A stretch of DNA of 64,000 nt from Apiotrichum sp. Y4204. Taxonomy: Eukaryota; Basidiomycota; Tremellomycetes; Trichosporonales; Trichosporonaceae. Below the pieces are notes generated by a model. It searched no databases. It was not told the origin of the DNA and saw only the letters and a program-made list of their open reading frames with translations. The position numbers and the translations under genes are program-made. Each line of letters starts with the position of its first letter. The stretch's first letter is position 1. Below are positions 24,137 through 36,127 of the stretch, piece after piece. The DNA lies in assembly GCA_025531455.1 (NCBI GenBank), contig JAMYHL010000010.1:620001-684000 (forward strand). The letters are read 5' to 3'.

Positions 24137-27100
24137 AGAGAAGTTGGGGGATGCATGCCAGGAGAAAGGTGATCAGTTGAGACTATTGAGAAGTCGGCAT
24201 GACGGGCTATGAAGGCCAGTGGACATGTGGACACAATCAGAAGCAGGAAGAATAAATGTACATTGTCGGATGAATGCCATCATCTATGGAATGATCTAAC
24301 CCATATCACCGATCCAATCGGTCGGGTGGCCACCCCGAACTTTCCCTCCTGATGAGTCGTTCACCTCTGGGCCAGATATCGGAATCATCGTGGGGGCCTT
24401 CATCGGTGGGATTGCCGGCTTCGGTGTCTTATCCGACTCCTCCTCGGTCAGAGGCGGAAGGAAAGGTATCAGCGGCCCGAACCCTGGCCAGCCAAGAGAA
24501 AGGTGACCGCAGCCCACCTGCTAGACGAGGGATGTGCGCCGAAGCGTTCATTGGGCCCTTTGCGCTCTAGTCGGTGACAGAGACAAGTCTCCCTCACAGA
24601 TCTCCGGCACACCTATCTCGGAAAAAGGAGATAGCGGTCTACAACATGACAGCGCCAACGGCCGCCCCGTTCGCCCTGGGTGTCTCCATAACGGCATACT
24701 TGTTGTCAGTTGGCAGCGTCGTCCACCCTGCTCGCCCAATCGTTTTGTCTCTGGCGCTTCCGACTAGATAGATGACACTGAGCAGCGCGCTATCCGCAAG
24801 GCGAGTCTGTGGGAACGTCCTCCGGTCCCATACGAAAACCGATCCTGTGTGCTTCTGCCCCTCGTAACTGACATCGACCCACAGCTGGCCCAACATCGGC
24901 CCGATACCGTCGATGTCGTGTCGCAAGCCGAGGACGCGTGGGTGCTCCTGTGAGAGCGGAGTGCCGCCTCCGCTGTCAAATGCACACTGGCGGCATCCTA
25001 GGGCGCAGCGTGGGCTTAAAGATGAGTGAGGAGGAGTGGGACGTGCGCAAGACGGAAAGAAGCGAAGAAGATGGACGCTGACACAGGGCTCTGCGACTGT
25101 TCCCTACCTCGCAGAAATTCACCGCAAATTTGATAAACCGGTCTTCCATGCCTTCCCAGTCTTCAGCAAATGGAAGCTTCACTATCACCCGTGATCTCGC
25201 CGATCACTGGACTGGTAGCCGCATATGCGTGCAAGATTGAGGTTAGATGTGTGAGTCAGAGAATTCTTCAGTGGGGACGAGGCGTGATTAGGCGTATCTC
25301 GATATCTCTAGCAGTAGCGACTTGAACATCTCATCTCGGTAGGTTGAGCGGATCTTGTCGAGTCCGACTGGAGAGGTGCCTGACTAGGGCCGGGCCGCTA
25401 GTACGAGCATGCCCTTCCGAGGAGAACCGGCGGTAAGTCAGATGTGCTTCTGTGTAAGTGGACGCCGAAATGGGAGATCTGGGGACAATATTTTCTGGGT
25501 CCGAGCTTTGAGTATGGTGGGGATGGGGAGACAGCATGGATGGGGATGAGGATGGAGAATGAGATGGGGGAGAGGTCAATAACGAACCAGCGGCGCATGT
25601 GGCGCTGTTGGCCAGGATCCCAGGATTTCAAGATCCCGTCAACTGTACGTCGTGTGCGCCTGAGAGCGGGGCAGCGTGTTGTACAGTAGTAGTGCAGATG
25701 GCGCCGCTCGACTAGGCTGGTTTCTTGAAACGATCAGCAGCTCTCGAGCAGGAACAGGAACGCGTTAACGTGCTCTGGCCATCGTGATCACCTGGGGCCC
25801 CGGAGAAATCATTCTTGCTCTTATTTGATTGCCGTCTTATCTCTTGTTGCGGTCGAACATCCATACCTTGATAGTTGTTACGCAATACGATTGGTCGCTG
25901 CAAGGCGACGCTTTCAGCAGCATGGTTTGTGTGGATAGCCACGTACACCGCGGCCATTGGCTGATGGGAACTGATGGTTCGCCGAGAGTGGAGAGGGCAG
26001 TGGCACATGCCGCCGGCTAAGCTCAAAGCCAGAATACCCAGAAGCCCAGGTGGCCAGGTGGACACCCAGGTAAGGCACAAGTGGGAAATTCGAAAACAGG
26101 TTTGGATGCTCTTCTTGGGAATTACCATGTTTTATTACAACACCTGATAAATAAATACAAACCCGACACCACCAGAGATCCGGAGAAGGCCACACGCCCT
26201 CAGGTATCCTGCCGCTTTGGTCGATCGTTCCCCGTTCCCCCATGGGGGAAGCACAGACTAGTGCAGGCCAGTCAGAGCGCGCACAGGGATCCGCGATGTA
26301 AGGGGAGGAGAGGGAGGCAAGTAGCCATGGGAGCTTATTAATGACGGTGGCTACTCTTCGCTTTTTTTTTGTCTCTATAGGAACTCGCAAAAGGGATTTA
26401 GAACTGCCAGTGGCCAATCGTCTGTTTACAGAGGTCCCAGAGGGAGCCAGTTTGGCAGGACGGTGTATGCGCTTGTGACAGTCCCCACCTGGCCACCTGT
26501 GGCCTCAGCCCTTCGGCAATCCAGGCGGGCGGTCATTATTGCCAGGCGTAATCAGTCAGATGACGTACTCCCCCTGGCGCACGAGCTAGCTCTGACTGTG
26601 CATTGTGATAGCACAATAATACAATAACCTCTGCGCTCCCGCCCAACCCCTCCTTCGGCCTTGCCCTTTTATTACGCTATTGTGGGTCCTGATACCAGTC
26701 AAGAGTCGGGCTCGGCCTCTCTCTCTCTCTCTTGTTGACCAGCCAATCTGCACACACATTCGTTGGCCTGGTTTGGCCGCCTGGCCGCCATTGACGCCGC
26801 ACAGCAGACCGCCGCAGACCCGCTCTGGCCCGCCGTTCTTGCCGCCTTGCCCAGCTGACGCAGCCGAGCAGAGTCCATATGCTGCCCCCCCCCCCATCAA
26901 CCTAGATACAATTCGCAGGTGGTTGCAACGGAATGGGAATGGTCGCTGTGCCAGGCCACGCCCACGCTGGCGAGTATTAAAGTCGACAGCCCAGTCTCAC
27001 TGTGAAGGAAAGCCCCTTCCCACCCACTTCCCACTCCACACTGTCGCCACACACGCAACATCTACATACACACCCCGCTCCATCGCGCATCCACAGGCAG

Positions 27101-27366
27101 AACCCAGCAAGCAGCACAATCACACACCTAGGGGAGACCCCCGAATCTCTGCATCGCATCGCCACTGTCACCTAGTCTGTGGGCCACCTGTGAATCGGTC
27201 ACGCACTTGAGTGCGATTGTGAACTACCGTTATAGCTGGCTCGTAACCGCTGTTGCGCAACCCCGCGTTATAGTTGAGTCATCAATATCCGGCAGTAAGG
27301 CCTTGTTTGCCCCCTCGTGCACTCGTCGTTCTCGCCACTCCTCATCTCACCACCATCACAACTACC
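24137..27366. other. 3.2-kb gap with no firm gene
   Basis: The largest gap in the window. It contains a coding-like minus-strand frame near 24641-24985 (listed separately), a CT dinucleotide run near 26719-26731, and a C homopolymer near 26887. The last 300 bases are the pyrimidine- and ACAC-rich leader of the gene at 27367. No transposon ends or conserved proteins were seen. Confidence 0.5.
24641..24985 (-). other. Possible orphan exon or gene relic
   Basis: The minus strand is open from about 24985 to a stop at 24641, and the translation reads like a folded protein rather than a shadow: the stretches RHDIDGIGPMLGQLWVDV, KHTGSVFVWDRR and DSALLSVIYLVGS have balanced composition. I do not recognise the family. 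No ATG with a plausible context and no clean upstream exon could be connected; a further coding-like stretch lies at about 25110-25200 on the same strand in another frame (LPFAEDWEGMEDRFIKFAV). It could be the 3' end of a lineage-specific gene, a degraded gene, or chance. Confidence 0.3.
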
Positions 27367-28187
27367 ATGCCGACCGAGCCCATCCCCATCGGTTCCAACG
27401 GGCGCGCGTCACAGCCGCAGCCCATGTCTGGATCTCCCTCGCAGCCGTTTGCTGGCAGCGCTGTCGGACTGAGCACATCCACCCCGGCCTCCTTGTTTGG
27501 CAAGTGGAATGCTTTCAGCACTACTGGCAAGTCGCCCAACAACGCCAGCGCGAACCCTGTCAACTCCCCGCCTCGTCCGCATGTTGACATCCCTGCTCAC
27601 GAGGACAACTTTGACCACGATAGCTTGGAGTTTGGCGACCTCGGCGAGCTCAAGAAGGGTGGATGGGCGGCCGCGGCCGCGGCCCGTGGCCAGCGTCGTG
27701 CCGTGTCCATGAGCATGTCCCCGAACACCACCTTCTCCACCTCGCAGGTCAGCCCAATGACTACTGGCTTCCTGAACGACAAGATGGCCCGCGGAAACGG
27801 CGTTCTCCGCCGTCTGTCCCTCTCTGGGGGCTTCACAAAGGTACGCGAATCATTATGCACGCTCCCCCGATCGCCAGAGCATTGACGCTGACGCTGTCTC
27901 AGCAGCCGCCCTCGGCAGGCGTTCCCGCGCCCCCCAACCCGACGCCGATCGGAAGCCTTCCAACCATGCAGCCGGGCCTCGCTGCCCACCCCCCTCCTCC
28001 TGCCGAGCTGTCGCCCAACACCACTCCTCGGGGCGCTGCCGCTACGGGCCGCCGCCGTTTCTCGGAATCCGGCGCCCGCAAGCGTGGTGTGAGCCCTGTA
28101 AGTCCGGATCCGCACTCCAGATGCGGCCTTGTTGCTAACATTCTACAGATGGGCGAGCGGCTCCTGCGTGACCAGGTTCACTTCTAA
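27367..28187 (+). CDS. Conserved fungal phosphoprotein-like hypothetical, 235 aa
   Basis: Exons 27367-27840, 27903-28097 and 28149-28187 give 708 nt in phase. The protein is Ser/Pro/Asn-rich and largely disordered, with no signal peptide or membrane segment. Ordered-looking islands are SLFGKWNAFST, a SLEFGDLGELKKGGWAAAAAARG helix-like region, and RRLSLSGGF, a classic basophilic-kinase (PKA-type) consensus. The last 39-nt exon encodes the C-terminal motif MGERLLRDQVHF, following RKRGVSP. A similar SPMGERLL tail occurs, as I recall, in uncharacterised fungal proteins. Function is unknown; regulated phosphorylation is likely from the motif only. An alternative acceptor three bases downstream would drop one Gln. 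Confidence 0.75.
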
Positions 28188-29612
28188 GCTTCTAAGCTTT
28201 CTCACCTACCGTTTCCGTTCGACCTTGCCGGATGTTCATCTTGGGATCCCAGTCGATCCCAGCCGCGTCCAGGCAGCTTGGTCAAACAGTTCGGTTGCGT
28301 ACATCAGAGGTTGCAAACGGGCGACCTGGCGCGTCAAATGCCTCCTCCCAGGCTTCTTCCTCCTCATCCTTTCGCAGTGTTCATCATCGGCATCGCTCTC
28401 CAGCGAACGCCCCGGTTCTATTCCACATTCATGCAACTCCACCAACACTATCATCACCAACACTATCATCCCTCCGATCATTATTCTCCACCAACATGGT
28501 ATCATCAAGTGTGTGTCGAACTTTGTGCCAGAAATACGAAAGTCGGAAAACAATCTATTCACAAGGAAACTCGAAAAAAATACAGACGATCACGAAAAGG
28601 CGAACGGGGAGCTGAGCGCTGCAGGATGGCGTTCTGAGTACAAGACAATTGGGAATCGAGAAGCGTAGTGTGTCGGAGGGAGAAGGAAGAAGAGGAACGT
28701 AGCTTGTCGGACAGAAGAAGCACAAGTTGTATGTCGCCCGCACGATCGGGCCAGTATTGTGACCTGTAGGCGTAGCGTAAGACGAGCCCGTGGGCATCGT
28801 GTATGCATTTTCTATCTATTCCACCGCCCTGTAGGTCGTGTGCTCTGATGGTCGTGTGCTCTGATATTGGGAGCAGAGAGTGGCAGTGGACGTTAGATGA
28901 CTCATGTGATGTGTCAGGGGCCAAGGTTCGCTGTGTGTCGCAATTGCAGGATCACAGATTGTCAGATCGCAGATTGTAGAATGGATGTTCGTTGGGCGTC
29001 ACATGTTCGTTGGGCGTCACCCATCACCTTGGTTCTTGGTGGTACGAGTGTTTTGATATTACTCTCTGAGCACATGTGGGCTACGCAGTCCGGAGTAGGT
29101 TGAAGTTTGTCAAGGCGCGGATTGTGTGAAGGGCTGGCTGGGGGTGTGGTACCAAATGTCGAGCACCCAGTGTGCAACTGCGTTATCACCTTTTCACACT
29201 GTCAACTCGCACAAAAGTCCTCCTGCCAGCCTACACGTCCTCTAACCCGCCTGCACTCTGGAACAGCCGTTGCATTTATCGTGGTATAAAAGGGAAAACC
29301 CTGTACGCAACCCCGGACTTGCGTCTTGGGTATGAAGCACAAGTTTGAGACTGTCGCAAAGAGTCGCGAGCTATATCGGCACGCGAAAGGAAGAACGTCA
29401 GAGTGGGTAACTGAGAGAGCGAGAGAAATAAAGTGGTAAAGGACCTGTCCTGGGACGTGAGGGACATGAGGAGAGACATTATGGACATTCCTTTGCGATA
29501 CTGAGACTAAGGCGGGGGGCAGAGACTGCGGTGGCAAGGTGACTTTCGGTGTTGGGCAGGTCGGTCGAGACGGAGAAATGTGCAGATGACCACAAGAGAT
29601 AACTGTAGGCGT
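28188..29612. other. Convergent intergenic region
   Basis: About 1.4 kb between the 3' ends of two convergent genes. It contains a perfect 18-bp tandem duplication (28985-29020) and probably both 3' untranslated regions. No further gene is supported. Confidence 0.5.
28985..29020. repeat. 18-bp perfect tandem duplication
   Basis: The 18-bp unit ATGTTCGTTGGGCGTCAC occurs twice back to back with no mismatch, in non-coding DNA. Confidence 0.9.
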
Positions 29613-31147
29613 TTACTCAAAGTGGTTGGAGCCCTGTGCAGCAAGGCGGGCCTCGAGGACCTTGAGACTGTCCTCCTTGGCCAACAGCTCCTGGCGCTTG
29701 ATCTGGATCTCGCGCTGGACCTTGAGCTCGATCTCACGCAGCTTCTCCTCTTCACGACGGAGCTGCTCCTCCTTGAGCCGGACGGACTGGTTAGCCATGT
29801 CCTCGGGAAGAAGGGCCGAGTCGCTGCTGGGAAGTGTCAGTTGGTATCCTCACAAGTCAGCTTCTTTATTACTCACGCGTCACCGCCGGTAACCGAGCGC
29901 GACAGCTTCTCGGTACGGTAGTTCTCGTAAAGGAAGTCGTGAGTGATCTCCTTAAGGTCGGTAAGGTGGGAGCCAAGGAGGGCGCGGCGGAGGCTTCCGA
30001 AGTCGGAGTGCTCAGGCCTGTCAACCTCAACAATACCCCAAGGGTAGCGACGACCACGGACAGCCTCGCCGTTGATCATGATCTCCTCCTCGGCGCCGAC
30101 AATGGCGAAGGGAAGGAGACCGCGGAGCTCGCGGTTGTCCGTGATAGTCTCCTCGTCATCCTCCTCGGGGTCGTAAGGGAAGTTGTACACGGGGATGCCG
30201 TAGTACTCAATGTCCTCCATGATCTGAGAAGAGTCAGTTGTTGTGATCATTGCATCAATCGTTTGGTCCTTTCTTCACTCACGCGCTTCTTGAAGGCCTT
30301 GAGCTCGGGGGGAGTAAGGGTGTCGGACTTGCCAATCACGGGAATGACATTGACGCGGGGAGAAAGACGGCGCATGAGCTCAATGTCCATCTCGCGAAGA
30401 GCGTGTCCGGTGGGAGGGATGAAGTAAAGAAGGGCGTGAACGCGGTTGTCACGGAAGCGAGGGTTACGCTTAATACGCGACTCCTCTGCGAGAATGTCAT
30501 CGTACTGACGCTCAAGGTAGGTGCAGATCTCCTGGAAGCTGTAGGGACAATTAGAACCTTCCTTTCCCCAAGTTTCATGTGGACGCACCAGTGCTCGTTG
30601 TCAATGCCATCGCCGAAGCCCGGGGTGTCGACGACGGTGAGGGCAATGCGGACACCATCCTCCTCAAGCTCAACGTTGACGGGCTTGATCTGAATCTGAC
30701 GCTCAATGTGGGCGTTGGCAGCAGCCTCCTCCGCAAGTTGCGGGTCGACCTCTGAGCGAGGGTTCTCCGGGTCGCGGAGGAGAGCCTGCGGCCTGTGCTG
30801 CAGAAGGGGGTGATCAACAAGCGTGTTCACAAACGTGGTGCGGCCAGTACCCGACGAGCCTGTGGTGAATTAGCAGCAGTCCTCGGAATACATATGAGCG
30901 TTGCGTCTGGTCGCATCATGCGCGCTGCGTCGTGCACACGTCGAGTACGCGTTTCAAATGGAAGACACAGTTTGAAAGCTGTGGCCCGGTGTCGCGCTGT
31001 TCCATAGCCGGCCCGTGCGGCGTTGGACTCTCCCCGTCTCGCCACGATTCCGTCCCCGTAACCTGCGCAGCCATACTCACCAACCACCATGATGGTGAGC
31101 TGAACGCCCTTCTTGGCCTGCTTCCTTCCTCGAGAACGGTATGCCAT
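29613..31147 (-). CDS. CDC11: Septin, CDC11 type, 384 aa
   Basis: Exons 31081-31147, 30589-30859, 30283-30538, 29877-30223 and 29613-29826 (1155 nt in phase). The septin GTPase order is present: G1 GSSGTGRTTF, G3 DTPGFGD, G4-type GKSDTLTP, and the septin unique element after GRRYPWGIVEVD. The C terminus (from about residue 320) is a long charged coiled coil of MANQSVRLKEEQLRREEEKL type ending in NHFE. The KKGVQLTIMVVGSSGTGRTTFVNTL N terminus, with Arg in place of the P-loop Lys, points to the Cdc11/Spn3 group. Septins form hetero-oligomeric filaments at the bud neck and guide cytokinesis and morphogenesis. The first intron is 221 nt, and a TATATAT lies about 67 bases upstream of the ATG. Confidence 0.9.
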
Positions 31148-32588
31148 GGTTCTGGATGTTGATTAAAAAAGCTGCTTCACGCGTTGAATCGAGGTCCGTT
31201 TAATATTGCCTGGTATATATGCACGGCTCGGCTGCTTTGTCGCGTGTAGGCGTGTCCGAAGTCGAAGCGAGTGTGGGTGGTGTAGGTGGTGGGAAAGGAG
31301 ATGAATGCAACGGCCGTGTGAGCGATGGACGATTGTCGCGTTCCAATGGCCGTTAGGACGTCAAGGAGAGAAGAAGAAGCAGCGAGGGAATGAAGACTAG
31401 TGGGACGGTGCGGTGGTGGTGGTGGTGGTGGCAGGATGAGGAGGAGGAGTGAATGGGTGTGGTTGGATGCAGAGGCGACGACGACGAGCACCAAGAGAGC
31501 AAGCGGGAAGTGTCGTACGGTGAGGGGTACACTGCCAGGAAGCCAGGTGGCAGGTGTCCAGGTGGAAGTTAAGCTAGAGGGCGCGGGGAGGCCAGGCGGC
31601 CTGAAGCTCTGAAGCTGACACCATACAAAGCTGGCGCGTGTCTGGGTGTATGGTGTAGGCGCATTGGCGCATTGGGCGTCGTGGCGGTTCGTGGCATCTC
31701 CCACAGGCCACACATATACCTCCCAAGCACACGCGCGCGCCCAGTCTCCCCTTGCCAAACCTGGGCTCTGGGCTTCTCGCGGGCCTGGTGCCCGCTGTCG
31801 ATGTGGCCCGTGTCTGCTGCCCTTTTTTTTCCCTGCTTCAGACTTCCCGAGCTCTCCGCAAAATAGCCTGCCAGCTACACTCGCTATGCCTGCATGCATG
31901 CTTTAGGTCTGCGCGGATCCCTCTGTGGATGTGCGGGGCCAACGCTCCGTATTTTCGGAGAAGAGTTGGGGCGCAGGGCGCACGACTGAGAAGGCTCAAG
32001 CTTCACACTCGTGTACCGTACCCCCTTTCCTTCTCTCCATTCGTCCACTGCGCACTGCAGCGCCGCTGCTCTGATGCACCATGGGCCTAAACGCCTCTTT
32101 ACCCCTGTCGTCGCCAAATCCACCCCGCCGCCCTGCCCTAGCTGCCCTAATGCCCCTCTCCTCGCGTGCCCGGGGGCCACTGACCCGCTTCCCTTCTTCC
32201 CTAGCACCTTGCTGGCGCGCTCTTCTCCAGCCCCGCAGCCGAGACAAGCAGGAGGTTCTCTGTGATACAACCCGTGTTCCAGACTCGGCTGCAGTTTGTA
32301 TGTGCCTCCCTTTATAGTCACGTGACTACCTTCCGGCAATCTGGCGATCGGTCGAACGGGGGAATGGGATGCGTGCGCGCGCCTTGCTACGCCAACTACG
32401 CCCAGCTTCGAGTGATCGAGTGTTTAGCCAGCTGGCGCGCCTAGGAGCAAAAGAAAGGGAAATAGGTATGGAGATCCGGAGATCCAGTTGTTGTGGATGA
32501 GTGGCTCTGTCTTTGATGCAGAGGCGTGGCCGGCGTGGATACGCGTGGATATGCATGGATGAGGTCGATGAGGTGGTGACGTGAGGTC
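31148..32588. other. Divergent intergenic region
   Basis: About 1.4 kb separating septin (-) and COG3 (+). The septin-proximal part is pyrimidine-rich on the minus strand, as expected of a leader, with a GGT-repeat tract near 31411-31430. The 240-codon minus frame at 31177-31899 overlaps this leader and is not called. Confidence 0.5.
31214..31220 (-). promoter_or_regulatory. TATA-like box of the septin gene
   Basis: TATATAT on the minus strand, about 67 bases upstream of the septin ATG. Confidence 0.5.
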
Positions 32589-35488
32589 ATGTCCACCGGA
32601 GGACACAGTCTGTCCAAGTTGACCTCACTGACTGTGCCTTCCACTTCGTCCTCTCCTCTTGCTGCTTCCATGTCGCGTCCATCGACGCCCGGAGGGTTCA
32701 ACCTCCGCCGCCAACCTATCGGGAGTGGGCAGGTATCACGAACCAGCACACCGTTATCGTCCAAACCCGTCATCTCTCTCGAGGAATGGGAACGCAAGTC
32801 TCCCTTGTCGGACTCGCAGGTCCGTAGTATCTCGTTGGTCAAGGAACAGTTTGGTGAACGACCACTTCCGGAGAAGGTGAGACCAAAGCTTCTCATTTCT
32901 ACGACAGCGCGTTCAGCTGCTCACCATCTCAGTTTACAGGCGGAGAGCAAGCACAGCCCGGAAGCTCACGACCCACGACCCCGGCATTGGGAGGCCGGGG
33001 ACGGTTCAACGTCCACTCGCGATCCGGCTCAGGTACTTTGCTGCCTAGTACCCCGGCGTCTCCTGCACCCGGACCCAGTGGGTTGAGCAAGGCGGACGCG
33101 GTACATCCAACGAGCATCGTCACTCCTCAGCAGTTTCACGACCACTTCTCCGCACTGGCCCTGTCGGCAGAGCATGAGCAGGACAGCCTGTATCGCGAGC
33201 ACCTGACCGAAATTTCCGGTCTGCGAGAAAAGTGCGACGGACTCATTGAACTGCTGGATGAAGGTGAAACGGAGGTTGGGGCAATGCTCAAGGCGCTGGA
33301 GTATGTGGAGGAGCGCAGCGAGAGCCTGCGAGGAGCGTGTGAGGATCTTCTGGAGGAGCAGGTGAGTACCGTTTACTGGTTGCGTGCAGCCCCAGGAAAA
33401 GCATTCCTTTCTGCAGTGTCACTGACAACCAGACGCATCTCCTCGACCACACCTCACAATTGGCCCATCGCCTGAGCTACTTCACCTTCCTCGACACAGC
33501 ACAACGCACCCTGAACAATCCCGGAAATGAGATCGTTCTCAATTCCGATTTCTTGCCTATGGTTCGGCGGTTGGACGAGTGTATCAGCTACCTGGGAGAA
33601 CATGTGGGTGCCTTTATTTATGCTGCACTGACCCATCAGCGCGACTTCAAGGACGCCGAGCTCTACCTCATTCGCTACCAGCAATGCATGACGCGCAGCA
33701 TGACCCTCATTCGCCTTCACTTCGTCTCTACTATCAAAGCTCTAGGCATGGAGATTGGAAAGCGCATGGCTGATAAAGTAAATCTCGAGTCTAATTGTCG
33801 ACTAACTCCAGGAACTATCCGAGATGACCACTCGAGGTCTCCTGTACAATCGTTTCTCATCGCTATCCGCCTCGCTCCGCCCCCTTATCGCTGAACTTGA
33901 AGAGAGGATCCCGACAAATAAGGCCGAACTCGAGCAGATTCTAGCTGATTGCCACGTCGCTTGGGTCACCACTCGTCAGTCGCTCATGGTCGGCCGTGTG
34001 GCAGAGGAAGTTGCTCGGCTCAATCCCGTCCGCGGGGATCTCGTCGACCTCACTCGTGCCGGCTGCAGCTACCTGAAACAGACATGTTTGGACGAGTTCA
34101 ATCTATTCAAACAATTCTTCCTCTCCGGCGAACCTCAGCTTTATGGTTTCCTCGAAGCGTTGTGCGATCAGTTGTACGACCACATTCGACCTCGTATCCT
34201 CCACCAACCATCGCTCACCGTGCTTCAGGAGGTATGCACGGTTTTGCAGGCGTTGATGGTGCACAATTTCGCCGAGGATGACGACCCTGACGAGGCAATT
34301 GTCTTCTCTCCTGAATCCACGATCATGCAGTCTCCGATTGCAGACGGTGGTGATTACTTTGGCTCCATGTCGCCAAGTAGATCATACCGTGCGGGTGCCG
34401 CTCTGACGCTCACGTCTACCCGGCAGTCGTCAACGACTGTAGCCCCTACATCGAGGCGAGTCCGACAACCATTGGCCCGACTGCACACCGAACTACTGTT
34501 CAAGATGGTTCTTCAGGACGCCCAGACTCGACTCGTGTTCCGTGCCCAGGCTCTCATCCAAGCGGATGTTCAGTACTATGTCCCGAAACCGGAGGATCTC
34601 GATTACCCCGACAAGCTTGGCTCAGGTACAACCAAAGCTCCGTCGAAGCAAGCCGGAGCGGCTACACTCGACTACGATGACGATGAGCCTGCATTCCTGT
34701 CGTTGCCGCCTGAAGCGGAACAGGATACATGGTACCCTACGTTGCGGTCAACGCTCACGGTCCTCGCTTGTCTGTACTCTTATATCGACGAAGCCGTGTT
34801 CACGGACCTGGCCCAAGAGGCCGTTTTAACCTGTCGCCAGAGTCTTTCGTCTGCTTCCGATCTCATTAACGCTAGGGAGCGTCCCGCCGATGCGAAGCTC
34901 TTCCTTGTTCGTCACCTCCTCATACTCAAGGAGATGACAGCGGGATTGGACCTCGGCCGGGCACGTCAAAGGGATTGGGTTGGCGTGACCGACTTTTTGC
35001 GTTCCCTTCTCGACAACGCGACTTCACTTCTCGGTTACGGGCGATCTAACCCAGCTCGTGACTTTGCCCCAGATGTCAAGACCGATCTGGATCGCGAACT
35101 GAAGCGGGCTTGTGAGGATCTCATTGCGCAGTGTATAACGGCCGCTACGGATCCCCTCCGGGCTTTCCTCGACAAGTGCAACAACCACCTCTCCGCTGGA
35201 GGCAAGGATCTTCCGGCTCAAGAGTGGGCCACACCTACCTCGGTCATGACAGTTCACGACGAGTTCCGCAAGACCGCCGAAGAGGAGCTCAAGCGGTGGC
35301 GTGGTGAGCTCATGAAATACCTCCAGGACGAGGAGACAGTGCGAGTCCTCGTGCCCCCGGTCCAGACAGGCATTGTGGACGTTTACCGCCAGTTCCACGA
35401 CCTGGTGCGCGCAGAGTATGACTTCTCAAGTGCTGCCGCCATCAGCACCCCGAGCGCGGTGGCTGCCCAGCTGAGTGAGGTCAAGTAG
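32589..35488 (+). CDS. COG3: Conserved oligomeric Golgi complex subunit 3, 895 aa
   Basis: Exons 32589-32876, 32948-33361, 33433-33603, 33640-33777 and 33812-35488 sum to 2688 nt. A Ser/Pro-rich N terminus leads to the Sec34/COG3 signature: SLEEWERKSPLS, a coiled coil around LREKCDGLIELLDEGE, then YLGEH joined to RDFKDAELYLIRYQQCMTRSMTLIRLHFV, and in the last exon LYDHIRPRILHQPSLTVLQEVCTVL. COG3 belongs to lobe A of the COG tether for retrograde intra-Golgi vesicles and binds SNAREs and Rabs. The 36-nt intron at 33604-33639 has no stop and is a multiple of three. The exact second-exon acceptor (GAG at 32945-32947) is chosen by phase and is the weakest junction. Confidence 0.9.
33604..33639 (+). 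other. 36-nt, in-frame, stop-free intron in COG3
   Basis: Starts GTGGGT and ends CATCAG, with a CACTGAC branch-like sequence 6 bases before the acceptor. Removing it restores the conserved YL..H-R-DFKDAE block of COG3; retaining it would add 12 residues. Confidence 0.7.
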
Positions 35489-36072
35489 ACCACGTAGATC
35501 CCATAGTTGTGGTCAGATGTATAAACAGGACACGGTTCAGATTTGAGTGACCGTACGCCAACATTGATTGTGACTCACAGGTTACTCTAAGAAAAGCTAA
35601 CTGGACACATGCATACTGTACTGTAAAAATAATCTGAGCCACCTGCCCCAAGGCCCATCATCTCCGTTCTCATCAAGCGAAATGCAACGAATGACCAACG
35701 AGTAATCCGCCACAGAAGCTGAAGCCGCTTCCAAGTCGCCCTGTCCGGACTCGAGCAGGGCTACCTTCGTTCTAGGCGCAATCCGATGCCCGTTTCTCAT
35801 GGTCGAGGCTCAACACAGGTGCGCTGTGTGCCCCTCGAAGCGCTCTTTCGGCCATGGACCTCACACTTGTCGTAGTTATCAGTGGCCCAAACCGTATTAT
35901 CTTCATTCATTTCTGGGCTTCCTGGTCCACAGCTCATGAGTCGATGCGTTCTTGTATTTTGTCGCCTCTCATTCTTCCAGCACAATACATTGGTAGCATG
36001 TACCGTGAGATTTCTTGGACTTTTATTTCACTTGATTTTTCAGAACTTTTATTGTTCTACTTCTTTCAAGTT

Positions 36073-36127
<55 letters not shown>

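Noticed and set aside
31177..31899. 240-codon minus frame upstream of the septin gene
   Set aside because: It reads pyrimidine-rich promoter/leader sequence (poly-Pro, Ser/Thr/His) and overlaps the likely TATA box.
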